From an uncultured Umboniibacter sp. (GTDB lineage: Bacteria; Pseudomonadota; Gammaproteobacteria; Pseudomonadales; DSM-25080): a DNA stretch of 64,000 bases. Both the position numbers and the translations under genes were made by a program. The stretch covers positions 20,582-84,581 of the forward strand of contig NZ_CANMGY010000010.1 in the NCBI RefSeq assembly GCF_947497555.1, given 5' to 3'. The notes beneath the pieces are model-generated. The model saw only the letters and a program-made list of their open reading frames with translations. It did not search any database and had not been told where the DNA came from. Shown piece after piece: positions 26,987 through 35,680 of the stretch; position 1 is the first letter of the stretch; each line of letters opens with the position of its first letter.

Positions 26987-27550
26987 ATGATTCCTAATAC
27001 CACAATGAACTTCCAGGCTGATAACTTTGACCTCGTGTCTTTCGATGATCACCCCGCTTTGATTACCTATCGGTCTGAATACGCCACCGACCACGACTTA
27101 TTATTCGCCGCCTTCGAACCTTCGGAAGTTAAGCCGTATAGTTTCTTATGCCTGCTGGATTCATACGCGGAGTTAATCCCTGCCATTAGCTTGTTCGACG
27201 TCGATGCTAATAAGAAAGCATTTCGTCAGCTTGCTTGCCAGCAAGAATTTCTTCGTGGTCGACCTGATATGCCGCGCGCGATCGTCGTCCTGTTAAGGAT
27301 CTCTCATAAGGTCACTCCGAGCGACGAAGTAACGATACTGCACGATGTCGCGCATCGTGTAGCGCAGAAGGTGGTGGGTATTGAAGCCAATGACTACGCG
27401 CTGCTTGTCTCACATACCATTCATAAAGTGGGACACGCTGAATATGAGGACGCAGGGTTTACTAATATACTCGATCCCATTGCGAATACTCAGGGATTTC
27501 AGTTCCTCTTTAAACTCGAGGCACTAGGCGGGGATTCACATCAATGGTGA
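26987..27550 (+). CDS. Hypothetical protein, paralogue of the 32716 gene
   Basis: 187 aa, soluble, 7 bp after the exported protein and so in the site c operon. By eye it shares layout with the protein at 32716-33333: AELIPAISLFDV versus [11 protein letters not shown], a central LL-I/TH-V stretch, and AEYEDAGFTNI versus [11 protein letters not shown]. Both follow palindrome-box promoters. The fold may be GNAT-like, not certain. Confidence 0.5.
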   Translation: MIPNTTMNFQADNFDLVSFDDHPALITYRSEYATDHDLLFAAFEPSEVKPYSFLCLLDSYAELIPAISLFDVDANKKAFRQLACQQEFLRGRPDMPRAIVVLLRISHKVTPSDEVTILHDVAHRVAQKVVGIEANDYALLVSHTIHKVGHAEYEDAGFTNILDPIANTQGFQFLFKLEALGGDSHQW

Positions 27551-27585
27551 GCGTGATCACTCGCCATTGATCTGTCGTGCTACAC

Positions 27586-28026
27586 TTAGCGTAGATAATG
27601 TTCGATCGCGAAATTCAAGTCCTCGTTCCACCCGCTGAAATCGAATTCCCCTAACACGTAATCGAAGAAGTCACCTCGCCCTTCAGGTGTCATGGACGTA
27701 AATTTCTCGTTCTGCACACCCGCTATGAACTCTTCGCAGTGCATGAAGTCCGACTTGGTGAATCCCAGAACATCCGGGTCATTCACTTCTATCTCAACCG
27801 CCTCTACGGTGTCGCAGAATATAAACGATTCAAATTCGGCTTGAAGCTGCTGGTAGTAGTCTCCGTCTTTATCCAGTGCAATGCCCTGTCCCTCAAGAAA
27901 GGTTTTAGCCGCTTGGTCAAGGTGCTCGTAAGCCGCCTCGATTGAATTGAAGAGAGAAACGCGTGGGGTAATAGTGTCGCAAACGTCGCCGAAGGCGAAC
28001 GAGAGGATGTACTTGTTGATTCGCAT
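27586..28026 (-). CDS. Acidic hypothetical protein (146 aa)
   Basis: Strongly acidic, soluble, no recognised domain. Convergent with the 187-aa gene; a CAATGGTGAG/CTCGCCATTG imperfect hairpin at about 27543-27570 may terminate both. Confidence 0.5.
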   Translation of the reverse strand: MRINKYILSFAFGDVCDTITPRVSLFNSIEAAYEHLDQAAKTFLEGQGIALDKDGDYYQQLQAEFESFIFCDTVEAVEIEVNDPDVLGFTKSDFMHCEEFIAGVQNEKFTSMTPEGRGDFFDYVLGEFDFSGWNEDLNFAIEHYLR

Positions 28027-28090
28027 AATAGTGTCCTGGTTAAGTGGGTTTCATTACCCAATTTAACCGATTTTCCCACTATGCAAATTG

Positions 28091-28543
28091 CTACGGAGCG
28101 ATCATTTCAGCTTCGATGAGTGCCGCGAGATCATCGCTGTCTACCTGTTTGGATAAGTTAATCATGTGGTCGATAGCCGGGTCATTTAGGTTACCGCCTA
28201 ATTCGTAAAACTGCCGACAACTATCTCCTATCGTGTCAACCAGTACCCCACTCTCATCGAAGAACACCAGGGCATAATTTTCCCCTGTTGACGCCTTACA
28301 TTCACACTCATCACTGGAAAATCGCATCACGAAGTTGCTTTTAGGCTGTCCAGAAACCAAGGGCTTCTTAATATCCATCACCACTTCGAGCTGAATATCA
28401 ACCACATTGTCATGGGGGGTTCGTGCTTCAATCTTCACTAATTGCACGTAATTTGAAGAGATGTAATTTTTAGTTAAATTCATTGCATCGCAATGACAAT
28501 CCATTAGACCAATCAAACCTAAAGCGAGTCCTGCTAAAACCAT
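28091..28543 (-). CDS. Exported hypothetical protein
   Basis: 150 aa with an N-terminal hydrophobic segment (VLAGLALGLIGLMDCHCDA) suggesting export, then a soluble domain with paired cysteines (DECECKAS). Resembles in layout the Cys-rich exported protein at 26557. Function unknown. Confidence 0.5.
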   Translation of the reverse strand: MVLAGLALGLIGLMDCHCDAMNLTKNYISSNYVQLVKIEARTPHDNVVDIQLEVVMDIKKPLVSGQPKSNFVMRFSSDECECKASTGENYALVFFDESGVLVDTIGDSCRQFYELGGNLNDPAIDHMINLSKQVDSDDLAALIEAEMIAP

Positions 28544-28715
28544 AAATGTACTCCATTACATCCACTTAACACTTATGATTCGATTATTAATCATCAACTC
28601 GTTAATTACTACAATTTTGAACTAATTCTCATTATTTTTCATGCAACGCCTTCTCGACAGACTCAGCTAACCCCTTGGTTCAGCGTCAACGACGTGAGTC
28701 TGAGTACGCTAGTCG

Positions 28716-29030
28716 TTAAAGCGATACATGATCGCTCCGTGAGATGAGAACCTTAACGGGGATAAATTCATCGCCAGGTTTCTGAGTACGCTGATAACGT
28801 CCAGCGGCTTTGCGACGATAAAAACCCTGAGCGACTAACAGATCGAAGATCTGTGCCTTGGCTTGCTTGTACTCTAGCTTCTCGATCGCTTCGTTATCCT
28901 TCAGCGTCGTCAATACACGATTAATCGTCACGACCTCATCGACGGGTTGTCGTAGCAGGTAGCGCGTTGTCGTGCCAACATCCATCTGCCGAAGAATTGA
29001 ATAATTTTCTGCGTTGGTTACTGGGTACAT
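28716..29030 (-). CDS. Hypothetical protein (104 aa)
   Basis: Basic, soluble; the region LEYKQAKAQIFDLLVAQGFYRRKAAGRYQRT looks like a small DNA-binding helix pair, unproven. Overlaps the upstream gene by 13 bp. The 28544-28715 gap downstream shows only an AGACTCA/TGAGTCT inverted repeat. Confidence 0.5.
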   Translation of the reverse strand: MYPVTNAENYSILRQMDVGTTTRYLLRQPVDEVVTINRVLTTLKDNEAIEKLEYKQAKAQIFDLLVAQGFYRRKAAGRYQRTQKPGDEFIPVKVLISRSDHVSL

Positions 29031-29311
29031 TTTTCTCCCCCTCGGTCTTTAAGTTTCGTGTAGTGCACGCTATCGAACACCATCCACCTATCGATTTGTT
29101 TTGTGGCTAAAACCCGGTACCCACCGCTAGCAATCCACCGGTTAAGCTCTTTAATCGTCGTGAATCGCCGAGCCCGAGTAAGCCCCAGGCGGCTATCTAC
29201 CAAGATTGGGCCAATTAACTGCTGGCGAGCGGTTAATCGCGCGGTTAGGTTGTAGAGTGGCAGCGATCGCATCAGTGACGACTGTAACTCTGTGTGCTTT
29301 GCATGTTGCAT
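29018..29311 (-). CDS. Hypothetical protein (97 aa)
   Basis: Basic soluble protein, GAGG before the ATG. No recognised family. Translationally coupled to the 104-aa gene. Confidence 0.5.
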   Translation of the reverse strand: MQHAKHTELQSSLMRSLPLYNLTARLTARQQLIGPILVDSRLGLTRARRFTTIKELNRWIASGGYRVLATKQIDRWMVFDSVHYTKLKDRGGEKCTQ

Positions 29312-29376
29312 AGAACCTCCAAACGTTTCTGGCGTGGCGCCATCAACCCATCATGACTGATGCAGGGAAATTGCAA

Positions 29377-30249
29377 CTACTCATCGAGGAGTCGAGGAGG
29401 TATACGCCTCACTTCCTCTGCAGGCTCCACGGAACCAAGGAAAGCCCGCATCCAGTTTGTTGAAAGTAATCGTTTTAATACGACCACAACAAACACCTTA
29501 GCACCCACTCTCAATCGAGCCGGACGACGACCGGCAAGGCACGAAAGCACACGGTCAGCAACGCGATGCGTCGGGGTATCCGATGCTCCGTTCTTATTGG
29601 CTAAGCGTTGTATATGTCGTCGATAATCAAGTCGAGCCCCTGTTAGCTTCGACTGTTTGATTTCAAGCAGCGCCCGTTGCCTAAACCCAGTACCGACTGG
29701 TCCGAGTTGTAGCGTACTCACATCCACCTTGCCAGAGAGCTCGATCCCATAGCTGGTGGCCATCGCCTCCAGAGCATGTTTACTGGCCGCATAGGGGCCT
29801 CGGAAGGCTAAGCTTTCGATGCCTAACACGGATGAATTGAACAATAACCAGGGTCTACGACTCGGTGTCGGCGCCGCGAACATCAAAGGTAGCGCACCAT
29901 TCGCCAGCGCCACCGCGAGCGTTACATTGACCCGCATCATGCGCTCCAACGCATCAAGCTGGGCATCCTCCATCGCGACCTGCAGACCATAGCCGGCATT
30001 ACAAAAAACGAAATTGATGTGTGAGGTGATCGTTGCAAGCTGTTTCCCAATCGATTCATAGTCTTCCAGCGAATCGCCAACAATCAGCTCTGCATACCCC
30101 TCGCCGAGCTCTTGTTTTAGGAGTGACGGGTTTCTGTTTACACCGATCACCTGCCACCCTTCACGGTGCAACGCACTGGCTACAGCAACACCGATACCGC
30201 TGGTTGTACCGCTGATCACCGCGATTAAGTTCCGCTTAGCTCTCACTGG
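29377..30249 (-). CDS. Short-chain dehydrogenase/reductase (SDR)
   Basis: 290 aa from a GTG that overlaps the end of the upstream gene by 14 bp, which puts the Rossmann fold at the N-terminus; longer starts would overlap that gene further. Motifs: SGTTSGIG (cofactor glycine motif), CNAGYG, LFNSSVLGIE (catalytic Ser) and YAASKHALEA (YxxxK). A C-terminal hydrophobic stretch (VGAKVFVVVVLKRLL) may touch the membrane. An NAD(P)-dependent oxidoreductase with unknown substrate; its presence on a mobile element is unexplained. Confidence 0.88.
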   Translation of the reverse strand, partial: PVRAKRNLIAVISGTTSGIGVAVASALHREGWQVIGVNRNPSLLKQELGEGYAELIVGDSLEDYESIGKQLATITSHINFVFCNAGYGLQVAMEDAQLDALERMMRVNVTLAVALANGALPLMFAAPTPSRRPWLLFNSSVLGIESLAFRGPYAASKHALEAMATSYGIELSGKVDVSTLQLGPVGTGFRQRALLEIKQSKLTGARLDYRRHIQRLANKNGASDTPTHRVADRVLSCLAGRRPARLRVGAKVFVVVVLKRLLSTNWMRAFLGSVEPAEEVRRIPPRLLDE

Positions 30250-30916
30250 CCATCGCCTCAACCTCATCCAAAATTCCATCGAGATTAACGGCTGAAATCG
30301 GCGCGCTACCCATCCATGTATTAGTAATACGAATAAGCTCGTCGCCCGCAGCTGGGTCCTTAATGTTGACACCCTTTAGGCGTTCCTCAAGTGATCGTAT
30401 GTGGCCAATCAGTTGTTGTTCGGCCTGAGTTGCCGCGGTTTGTTTTTGAGTTTTCCAATTCACCCGTTCGCAAGTTCCATCGTCTTCATCAATCACCCAG
30501 GCGTAGTTGCCTCGACCTCGCAGGTCGTCAAAACGCACAAATCGGGTAATCTGGATCAGATCCCTACGTGTCCGATAGATAATCACACCCTGGTCGATGA
30601 TGTCGAAGTAACCTTCACCTTCAACGTATTCTTCGAACGTCGACTCAGTAACGACGCCGTGATAGTCGGTTAGCTCCTTATCACTCACCACGAGCCAAAT
30701 TGCTGAACCGTCATCAAACCCCTGACCCAGAAGGTCGTCCAGATCCGGAGGTGTCATTTGGAAGTGTTCGCTATCGTGTGCGTAAAAGTTCCGCTGTAGT
30801 AGATCGTCGACCCCACCCCAGCAGGTATCGATCACTTCGTGCTTTGCCCGGTTGACACCTCCCATCTCTCTAAGGCTGACATTGACGGTATAAGGATATT
30901 TGACTAAGGCTAACAT
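30236..30916 (-). CDS. Hypothetical protein (226 aa)
   Basis: Acidic, soluble, with a coiled-coil C-terminus (QQLIGHIRSLEERLKG). No family recognised. Coupled to the SDR gene by overlap. Confidence 0.55.
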   Translation of the reverse strand: MLALVKYPYTVNVSLREMGGVNRAKHEVIDTCWGGVDDLLQRNFYAHDSEHFQMTPPDLDDLLGQGFDDGSAIWLVVSDKELTDYHGVVTESTFEEYVEGEGYFDIIDQGVIIYRTRRDLIQITRFVRFDDLRGRGNYAWVIDEDDGTCERVNWKTQKQTAATQAEQQLIGHIRSLEERLKGVNIKDPAAGDELIRITNTWMGSAPISAVNLDGILDEVEAMASES

Positions 30917-30934
30917 TCGTGACTCCCTGGTGAG

Positions 30935-31339
30935 TTATTCGCCGCGCAGCATATCGAAAATTCGGCGCATTTCGGCATTATTTTCCTGGCACAAGACATC
31001 CATGGGCGACTTGTTCGCATAGCGCTTGCCCGACGGTGCATTGAGCCAATTATTAATTCGTTCCTTCGTTTGGAATTGCGCGACCAGTTTATAGTTCAAG
31101 CTATAAACGATACCGCAGCGAGCGGCCTGGTTCTCCGTTAGTAAGGGAATGACTGATCCCTCTAGGATATTGGTCAACATGAGGGTGCTATTGAACCCCA
31201 GCACCATCGGTTGATCATTCGGATGGACACCCCATCTCGACAATATCTTCACCGCGGTTGGAAGTTGTTCGATAAGATCAACCCTTCGACCTCGCTTGAG
31301 GAAATGGCCTGCCCGGTACGGTGATGTAATTTTTTGCAT
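30935..31339 (-). CDS. Orphan Xre/MbcA/ParS-type antitoxin-like protein
   Basis: 134 aa from the ATG at 31339, preceded by GGAGAGG. The C-terminus has the MbcA/ParS antitoxin layout: an HTH-like region (AVKILSRWGVHPNDQPMVLG), then LVAQFQTKERINNWLNAP and a final helix. It aligns loosely with the antitoxin at 51435-51833. No RES toxin lies next to it, so it is either an orphan or a regulator. Confidence 0.55.
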   Translation of the reverse strand: MQKITSPYRAGHFLKRGRRVDLIEQLPTAVKILSRWGVHPNDQPMVLGFNSTLMLTNILEGSVIPLLTENQAARCGIVYSLNYKLVAQFQTKERINNWLNAPSGKRYANKSPMDVLCQENNAEMRRIFDMLRGE

Positions 31340-31450
31340 TGCCTCTCCGACCAAAAATTTTTAAAAAACCCTTAAAAATGACGTCGCGGTAAACACGATG
31401 ACTATCCGCAGCGTGGCAATCACTGAAAATCTCGGCCAGCGGCAGCGTCA

Positions 31451-31468
31451 TATTAATAATTATTAATA
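31451..31468. promoter_or_regulatory. 18-bp perfect AT palindrome
   Basis: TATTAATAATTATTAATA, a perfect palindrome in the divergent gap between the orphan antitoxin and the HTH gene. Probable regulator site. Confidence 0.45.
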
Positions 31469-31511
31469 CCATAACTGGACGAATGTCCCAAACTTAGCCT
31501 GTACACAAAAC

Positions 31512-31560
31512 GTTCAATTGATGTATCAATAATTACCACGTATCATGCCTTCAATTGAAC
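31512..31560. promoter_or_regulatory. Paired operator-like sites GTTCAATTGA/TTCAATTGAAC
   Basis: Two copies of TTCAATTGA(A) in inverted order, about 38 bp apart, the second ending 13 bp before the HTH gene ATG. Spacing and position suggest autoregulation by the small HTH protein. Confidence 0.5.
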
Positions 31561-31573
31561 AGGTGCCCGGATC

Positions 31574-31834
31574 ATGACACAAATCAATCAACGCTCTATA
31601 AAATCTATTATTCGATCGAAAGGCTGGCTCGTAAAAGAAGTTGCGCTACGTTGGGGGTATAGCCCTCGCCATCTGTCTCGGTTATTATCCAAGAACTGCC
31701 CTCAATGTCGTGATGCGGCACTTGGCCTACCACTGCGCGATCAACGCCCCGCGAGCGAGTCCTTTCTCAAGGCCCCGATAGACCAAAATGAAAGCCATAG
31801 CAATAGCGACGACATGGCCGAAACAATTATTTGA
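31574..31834 (+). CDS. Small HTH (Xre-like) regulator
   Basis: 86 aa. SIIRSKGWLVKEVALRWGYSPRHLSRLLS is a helix-turn-helix; the CPQC after it is unusual. Such small regulators occur on plasmids and ICEs. It overlaps the end of the minus-strand membrane gene by 94 bp. Confidence 0.65.
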   Translation: MTQINQRSIKSIIRSKGWLVKEVALRWGYSPRHLSRLLSKNCPQCRDAALGLPLRDQRPASESFLKAPIDQNESHSNSDDMAETII

Positions 31835-32148
31835 CCGTGGCTAACAGCGACCCAAATCGTCGCCACGTACCACATCATAATCAGCGGACTAAGAAAGACG
31901 AAAAGCGGAATCCCTACCCTAACACCCTTAACCACCATAACGATTATCGCAGCCTGCACTATCGGTGGTAACCCAAGCACCGGTGGGAACCCAAACATCA
32001 AGGTTATAAACAATGAATGATGTCCAAACTCTATTCGCGACACCACTAAATAGAGTCCCATCGCAACCATAAAACTGGCAATCACACACAGCATTCGCTC
32101 TGTGTCTTTCATCGGTAATCGAAATCTTGGTGCTCTAATTCCTAACAT
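31741..32148 (-). CDS. Membrane protein (135 aa)
   Basis: ATG at 32148 (AGGAGAAAAC upstream), which also places it 16 nt from the transcript start predicted for site d. Four hydrophobic segments (ASFMVAMGLYLVVSRI, PIVQAAIIVMVVKGV, PLFVFLSPLIMMWYVATIWVAV, IVSAMSSLLLWLSFWSIG). No family recognised. Confidence 0.6.
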   Translation of the reverse strand: MLGIRAPRFRLPMKDTERMLCVIASFMVAMGLYLVVSRIEFGHHSLFITLMFGFPPVLGLPPIVQAAIIVMVVKGVRVGIPLFVFLSPLIMMWYVATIWVAVSHGQIIVSAMSSLLLWLSFWSIGALRKDSLAGR

Positions 32149-32170
32149 AGTTTTCTCCTCATTTCCCAAT

Positions 32171-32226
32171 AGCATACCTATTCCGATCAGAGGAAAACCC
32201 CTCAACCCTGCCCTATAGGGGCAGAG
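32171..32226 (-). promoter_or_regulatory. Palindrome-box promoter (site d)
   Basis: On the minus strand CTCTGCCC-CTATA-GGGCAGGG (32206-32226), 29 bp, then TATGCT (32171-32176). It overlaps the stop of the upstream 111-aa gene and drives the membrane protein. Confidence 0.75.
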
Positions 32227-32548
32227 TCAGGTCATTAATCTCAATTTGGTGAACGGCTTTGCTCTGACTTTTCAGTACATGGATGTGTGATCGGCCGTAC
32301 ACCTTGAGCCACGACTTCAGTTGGTGACCGCTTCGAAACGTAATCTCTCGCACAAAGCCCGACTTAGGACCCACCTTCATTGGCTGTGAAAGCAGGCGTA
32401 AATCATTACAAGCGAGTAGCTTGCTCGCCACAGGGCTTAATCGCTGTAATTCATCAAGTTTGGCCTTATCGTCCTCACGTCTGAATTGAGGGTCGATTTG
32501 GCGACGAACTGACTTGGGTAGAAAGCGATGCGCTGGAGTAATGGCCAT
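32213..32548 (-). CDS. Basic hypothetical protein (111 aa)
   Basis: ATG at 32548 with AAGGATC upstream. Basic, soluble (HRFLPKSVRRQ, SRSHIHVLKSQSK). No family recognised; possibly nucleic-acid binding. Divergent from the 32716 gene, sharing the gap that holds site e. Confidence 0.5.
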   Translation of the reverse strand: MAITPAHRFLPKSVRRQIDPQFRREDDKAKLDELQRLSPVASKLLACNDLRLLSQPMKVGPKSGFVREITFRSGHQLKSWLKVYGRSHIHVLKSQSKAVHQIEINDLTLPL

Positions 32549-32629
32549 GATTGATCCTTCTGATTGATTAGATTCCTTCCCACTGTATCCCTTTACGCTA
32601 TTTTGCAACGTGATCAATTATTAACGCAT

Positions 32630-32685
32630 CTCTGCCCTTTTGGGGCAGCGATCTCTCTGTTCTTCATCAAATAATCCGCTAATCT
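32630..32685 (+). promoter_or_regulatory. Palindrome-box promoter (site e)
   Basis: CTCTGCCC-TTTTG-GGGCAGCG at 32630-32650, 29 bp, then TAATCT (32680-32685). Precedes the 205-aa gene and the AIM24-like gene. Confidence 0.75.
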
Positions 32686-32715
32686 TTACTTAATCTTATC
32701 CACTTTGAGGCAGTT

Positions 32716-33333
32716 ATGGTTACACCAACTCGTCATCATCATTACCGACTTAGCCACCAACTCACCGAATTCGAAACCGAAGCGTTGGAGTTAGTCACCT
32801 TCAGCTCGCTTGATGGCGACGGTGAGGTCCTTGAAGAAGACGCGGTGACAATGGCGGTATTAAATCTAAAGCGACTGACTAGCACCTACGAGATGATTGT
32901 TGCATTAGATGAACACCCGCTATTAATCCGAGCCATTAATTTATTCCAACCGCTTGACCCCATTACCGTGTCTCCTCATGTGGGTCTTGTCTCCCCTTGC
33001 TTCCTCGTTGGTTTAACCCATACCTCACAGCATGTCAGTACCCAGAGCGAATTGTTCCTGTTGGAAACCCTCTCTAAAGCAATCGGTTTACGCAGCGCTG
33101 ATCGAGGCGAAGTCATCACGGTATCGTTTGTGTTTGCCGAGGATGAATCCGATTACGGGGCATACTCTCAGGCGGGTTATCAATTAATACAACCAGGTCC
33201 CTACAACCAGCTTGAAGCGGCGATTGAGCGTCTCAGTGGAACTGACACTTCAACCGAGGAGCCAGAGCGCCTATCACTTGACGGTATTAACATGATTTTT
33301 AAAACCTTCATCACTCCAAAAGGGTTCGCCTAA
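32716..33333 (+). CDS. Hypothetical protein, paralogue of the 26987 gene
   Basis: 205 aa, acidic, soluble. Shares layout with the protein at 26987-27550 and likewise follows a palindrome-box promoter. Stop overlaps the AIM24-like start by 1 bp. Function unknown. Confidence 0.55.
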   Translation: MVTPTRHHHYRLSHQLTEFETEALELVTFSSLDGDGEVLEEDAVTMAVLNLKRLTSTYEMIVALDEHPLLIRAINLFQPLDPITVSPHVGLVSPCFLVGLTHTSQHVSTQSELFLLETLSKAIGLRSADRGEVITVSFVFAEDESDYGAYSQAGYQLIQPGPYNQLEAAIERLSGTDTSTEEPERLSLDGINMIFKTFITPKGFA

Positions 33334-34112
33334 TGTCGATGACAACCACCGCAACCAAGCAATGTGACGAACTTGATTATCAGGTTAACGGTAACGACCT
33401 GCAGGTTGTCGAGATTACCCTCGATCCTGGAGAGACCGTGATCGCCGAAGCCGGGGCAATGAATTTTCTCGAGGATGGAATTGAATTCTCTGCCAGGATG
33501 GGCGATGGCTCTGTACCGGACCAGGGATTTTTTGGCGGCCTAATGAGCGCAGGCAAGCGACTGATGACCGGGGAGTCGTTTTTTATCACCCACTTCATCA
33601 ACGAATCGCCCCAGCGTCGAACCGTCGCCTTTAGTGCGCCGTTTCCAGGATCTATTATCGCCCTCAATCTCGCTGAGCATAATTATAAGATTCTATGTCA
33701 GAAGGATGCGTTTCTCTGTGCCTCACGGGGTACGCGTATTGGTGTCGCCTTTACCAAAAAGCTCGGCGCGGGGTTCTTTGGCGGAGAGGGATTTATCCTC
33801 CAAAGCCTACAGGGTGACGACGTCGTGTGCCTTCATGCTGGTGGTACCGTCACCAAACGACGACTCAATGGTGAGACCATCCATGTTGATAGTGGCTGTA
33901 TTGTCGCCTTCAGCCAGGGCATTGATTACGATGTACGTATGATTGGGGGATTGAAGACAATGATGTTCGGAGGCGAAGGCATTGCCTTAGCCACGCTCTC
34001 TGGTACGGGTGATGTGTGGTTACAAAGCTTACCGTTCGCGAGACTCGCTGATCGGATTTACACCGCCATTAGCGCCCAGGTTGATAGCCATGTCCGTAAG
34101 GCCAGTAAATGA
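33333..34112 (+). CDS. AIM24/TIGR00266 family protein
   Basis: 259 aa. Family signatures include [55 protein letters not shown] and a glycine-rich beta repeat structure throughout. These beta-prism-like proteins are widespread; the yeast homologue Aim24 is mitochondrial and the bacterial role is unknown. In an operon under site e. Confidence 0.85.
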   Translation: MSMTTTATKQCDELDYQVNGNDLQVVEITLDPGETVIAEAGAMNFLEDGIEFSARMGDGSVPDQGFFGGLMSAGKRLMTGESFFITHFINESPQRRTVAFSAPFPGSIIALNLAEHNYKILCQKDAFLCASRGTRIGVAFTKKLGAGFFGGEGFILQSLQGDDVVCLHAGGTVTKRRLNGETIHVDSGCIVAFSQGIDYDVRMIGGLKTMMFGGEGIALATLSGTGDVWLQSLPFARLADRIYTAISAQVDSHVRKASK

Positions 34113-34393
34113 ACAAGGAGGGTGAAAATGTAGAAACAAAAAACCCAACCTGCTTGCGCTAGATCGGGCCTTAGGGAGAACGTTAGTCCTCGAGTGGTAT
34201 CTTCGATTATCGTCCCTTACTTGTCTTTCGTCAAGTCTTCAAGAGGTGATAGAAGAGCTATGTGACAGCCTCACAAAAACTTCCGGTTATGAGTGATAGG
34301 GACTGAGAACTCTAGACACGTTTTATGGTAAATTTGGACCCATAAAAGTGAGGTAGAAGTATGCCAGATACCGATTTATAAAATCTCGAACGG
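34113..34393. other. Gap with no clear gene; possible IS remnant
   Basis: 281 bp. A short segment reading TTTGGACCCATAAAAGTGAG followed by AGGTAGAAGT-ATG and a six-codon frame looks like the start of an IS transposase gene cut short. I cannot confirm this. Otherwise nothing is visible. Confidence 0.25.
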
Positions 34394-34705
34394 CTAGTAG
34401 CACTGCAAGCCATCTCTTCGAATCAACGCTCGCTCCGCTTCCGTCTTCCTCCGCCACCGCTGAAAGCTAATACCCACTGCTTTGGCTTCCACCGCCAGCG
34501 CCCGAAACGCAGTCACCCTCGCTTTACGTAACAAACCCTCAGCCTGCTGTAGTTCCAGTTTTAACCTGTGATTTAGTCGTAATTCTCGTTCCGTAGCGAG
34601 GAATTCAAAACTCGCATCGACTTGGCCAGTTGTTTGACGACGACAATCAATCCGCCTATGTAGTCGTGACAACACACGCGTTAGCTTCCTCGCTCGTTCT
34701 TCCAT
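34394..34705 (-). CDS. Basic coiled-coil hypothetical protein (103 aa)
   Basis: Starts at the ATG of MEERARKLTRV. Very Arg/Leu-rich and helical (ELRLNHRLKLELQQAEGLLRK). No family recognised. Resembles in composition the protein at 54233-54610. Confidence 0.45.
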   Translation of the reverse strand: MEERARKLTRVLSRLHRRIDCRRQTTGQVDASFEFLATERELRLNHRLKLELQQAEGLLRKARVTAFRALAVEAKAVGISFQRWRRKTEAERALIRRDGLQCY

Positions 34706-34901
34706 GCTATTCACTCTCAATGTTTTCGTTATCACACTTATTTGCTTCGAGCACTGCCGCGTTAATTCTCCACATCACTACGTAGTCTTTCATCGCGTTC
34801 ATGGTTGCTAATCCTCATCCGTTGTTTGATCTAGTCATTCTAACTTCCCGCTCGATAACGCAAATTCGACTCAGCCCATTAACGCTCAACTTATTGTTTA
34901 T

Positions 34902-34957
34902 CTCTGCCCCTATTGGGCAGAGTCACCGCAAAATCAGCGCATCGGATCTGATTTAAT
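34902..34957 (+). promoter_or_regulatory. Palindrome-box promoter (site f)
   Basis: CTCTGCCC-CTATT-GGGCAGAG at 34902-34922, 29 bp, then TTTAAT (34952-34957). Drives the exported 211-aa protein. Confidence 0.75.
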
Positions 34958-34988
34958 AAGCCAACCAAACAACATTGATAGGTGAAAC

Positions 34989-35624
34989 ATGAACAAGATT
35001 ATCCTTCTCTCCCTCGCGGCAACACTGAGCCTTCCCGCTCTCGCACTCGAGCAATGGCAGATCGATCACAAGATGGACCAATCATCAACAACCACTTTTC
35101 CCTTATCCCCCAATCATGACGCGATAACCAAGGCGCGAAGCAGTAATAGCCATCTCGCCATCACGGATTTCTTTAGTCACTATTCTATCGGCATGACAAA
35201 CACGGTTGACGTACACTTTGAGTTCGAAGTCACTGCCTTACCTAATACCAATATCAGTCACACGATCATTCAGTATGCCTTCTACGACGACGATGGACAG
35301 GTGGTGACTGGGCTTAACACTAATACACCCTTCTATATCAATTTCAAGGATCTCGCCCCGGGTGACTTGGTCATGGATGAGCTTGTTATTTCTGGCTTAG
35401 TGCGATTAGAAAGCGAAAAGGCGAAGGAGGTCCGTGTCACGAATATTCTCTTTGTTTATGACACCTTCGAAATGAAGGAAGTCTCCTATACAGGCCTACC
35501 TATGAGCCCGCAGATATTGACCGCCGAAGAATTCGACGGGATACCGCCACAACTTTTGATGTTGCGTGATAAAATTGTAATCGACGATGCGACACTTCAG
35601 CCGGTCGGTCAATTTCGCTCTTAA
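34989..35624 (+). CDS. Exported hypothetical protein (211 aa)
   Basis: Clear signal peptide (MNKIILLSLAATLSLPALA). The mature part is beta-rich (NTVDVHFEFEVTALPNT, VTNILFVYDTFE), like a small periplasmic or cell-surface domain. No family recognised. Single gene under site f with a terminator after it. Confidence 0.65.
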   Translation: MNKIILLSLAATLSLPALALEQWQIDHKMDQSSTTTFPLSPNHDAITKARSSNSHLAITDFFSHYSIGMTNTVDVHFEFEVTALPNTNISHTIIQYAFYDDDGQVVTGLNTNTPFYINFKDLAPGDLVMDELVISGLVRLESEKAKEVRVTNILFVYDTFEMKEVSYTGLPMSPQILTAEEFDGIPPQLLMLRDKIVIDDATLQPVGQFRS

Positions 35625-35641
35625 ACATCGGACACCACAGG

Positions 35642-35680
35642 CGCTACGTTGATGCTATTTTAGCATCACAATGCGTAGCG
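35642..35680. terminator. Bidirectional hairpin between convergent genes
   Basis: Outer CGCTACG/CGTAGCG and inner GATGCTA-TTT-TAGCATC stems. It lies between the exported 211-aa gene and the end of the 35644 gene, overlapping the latter's last codons. Confidence 0.65.
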
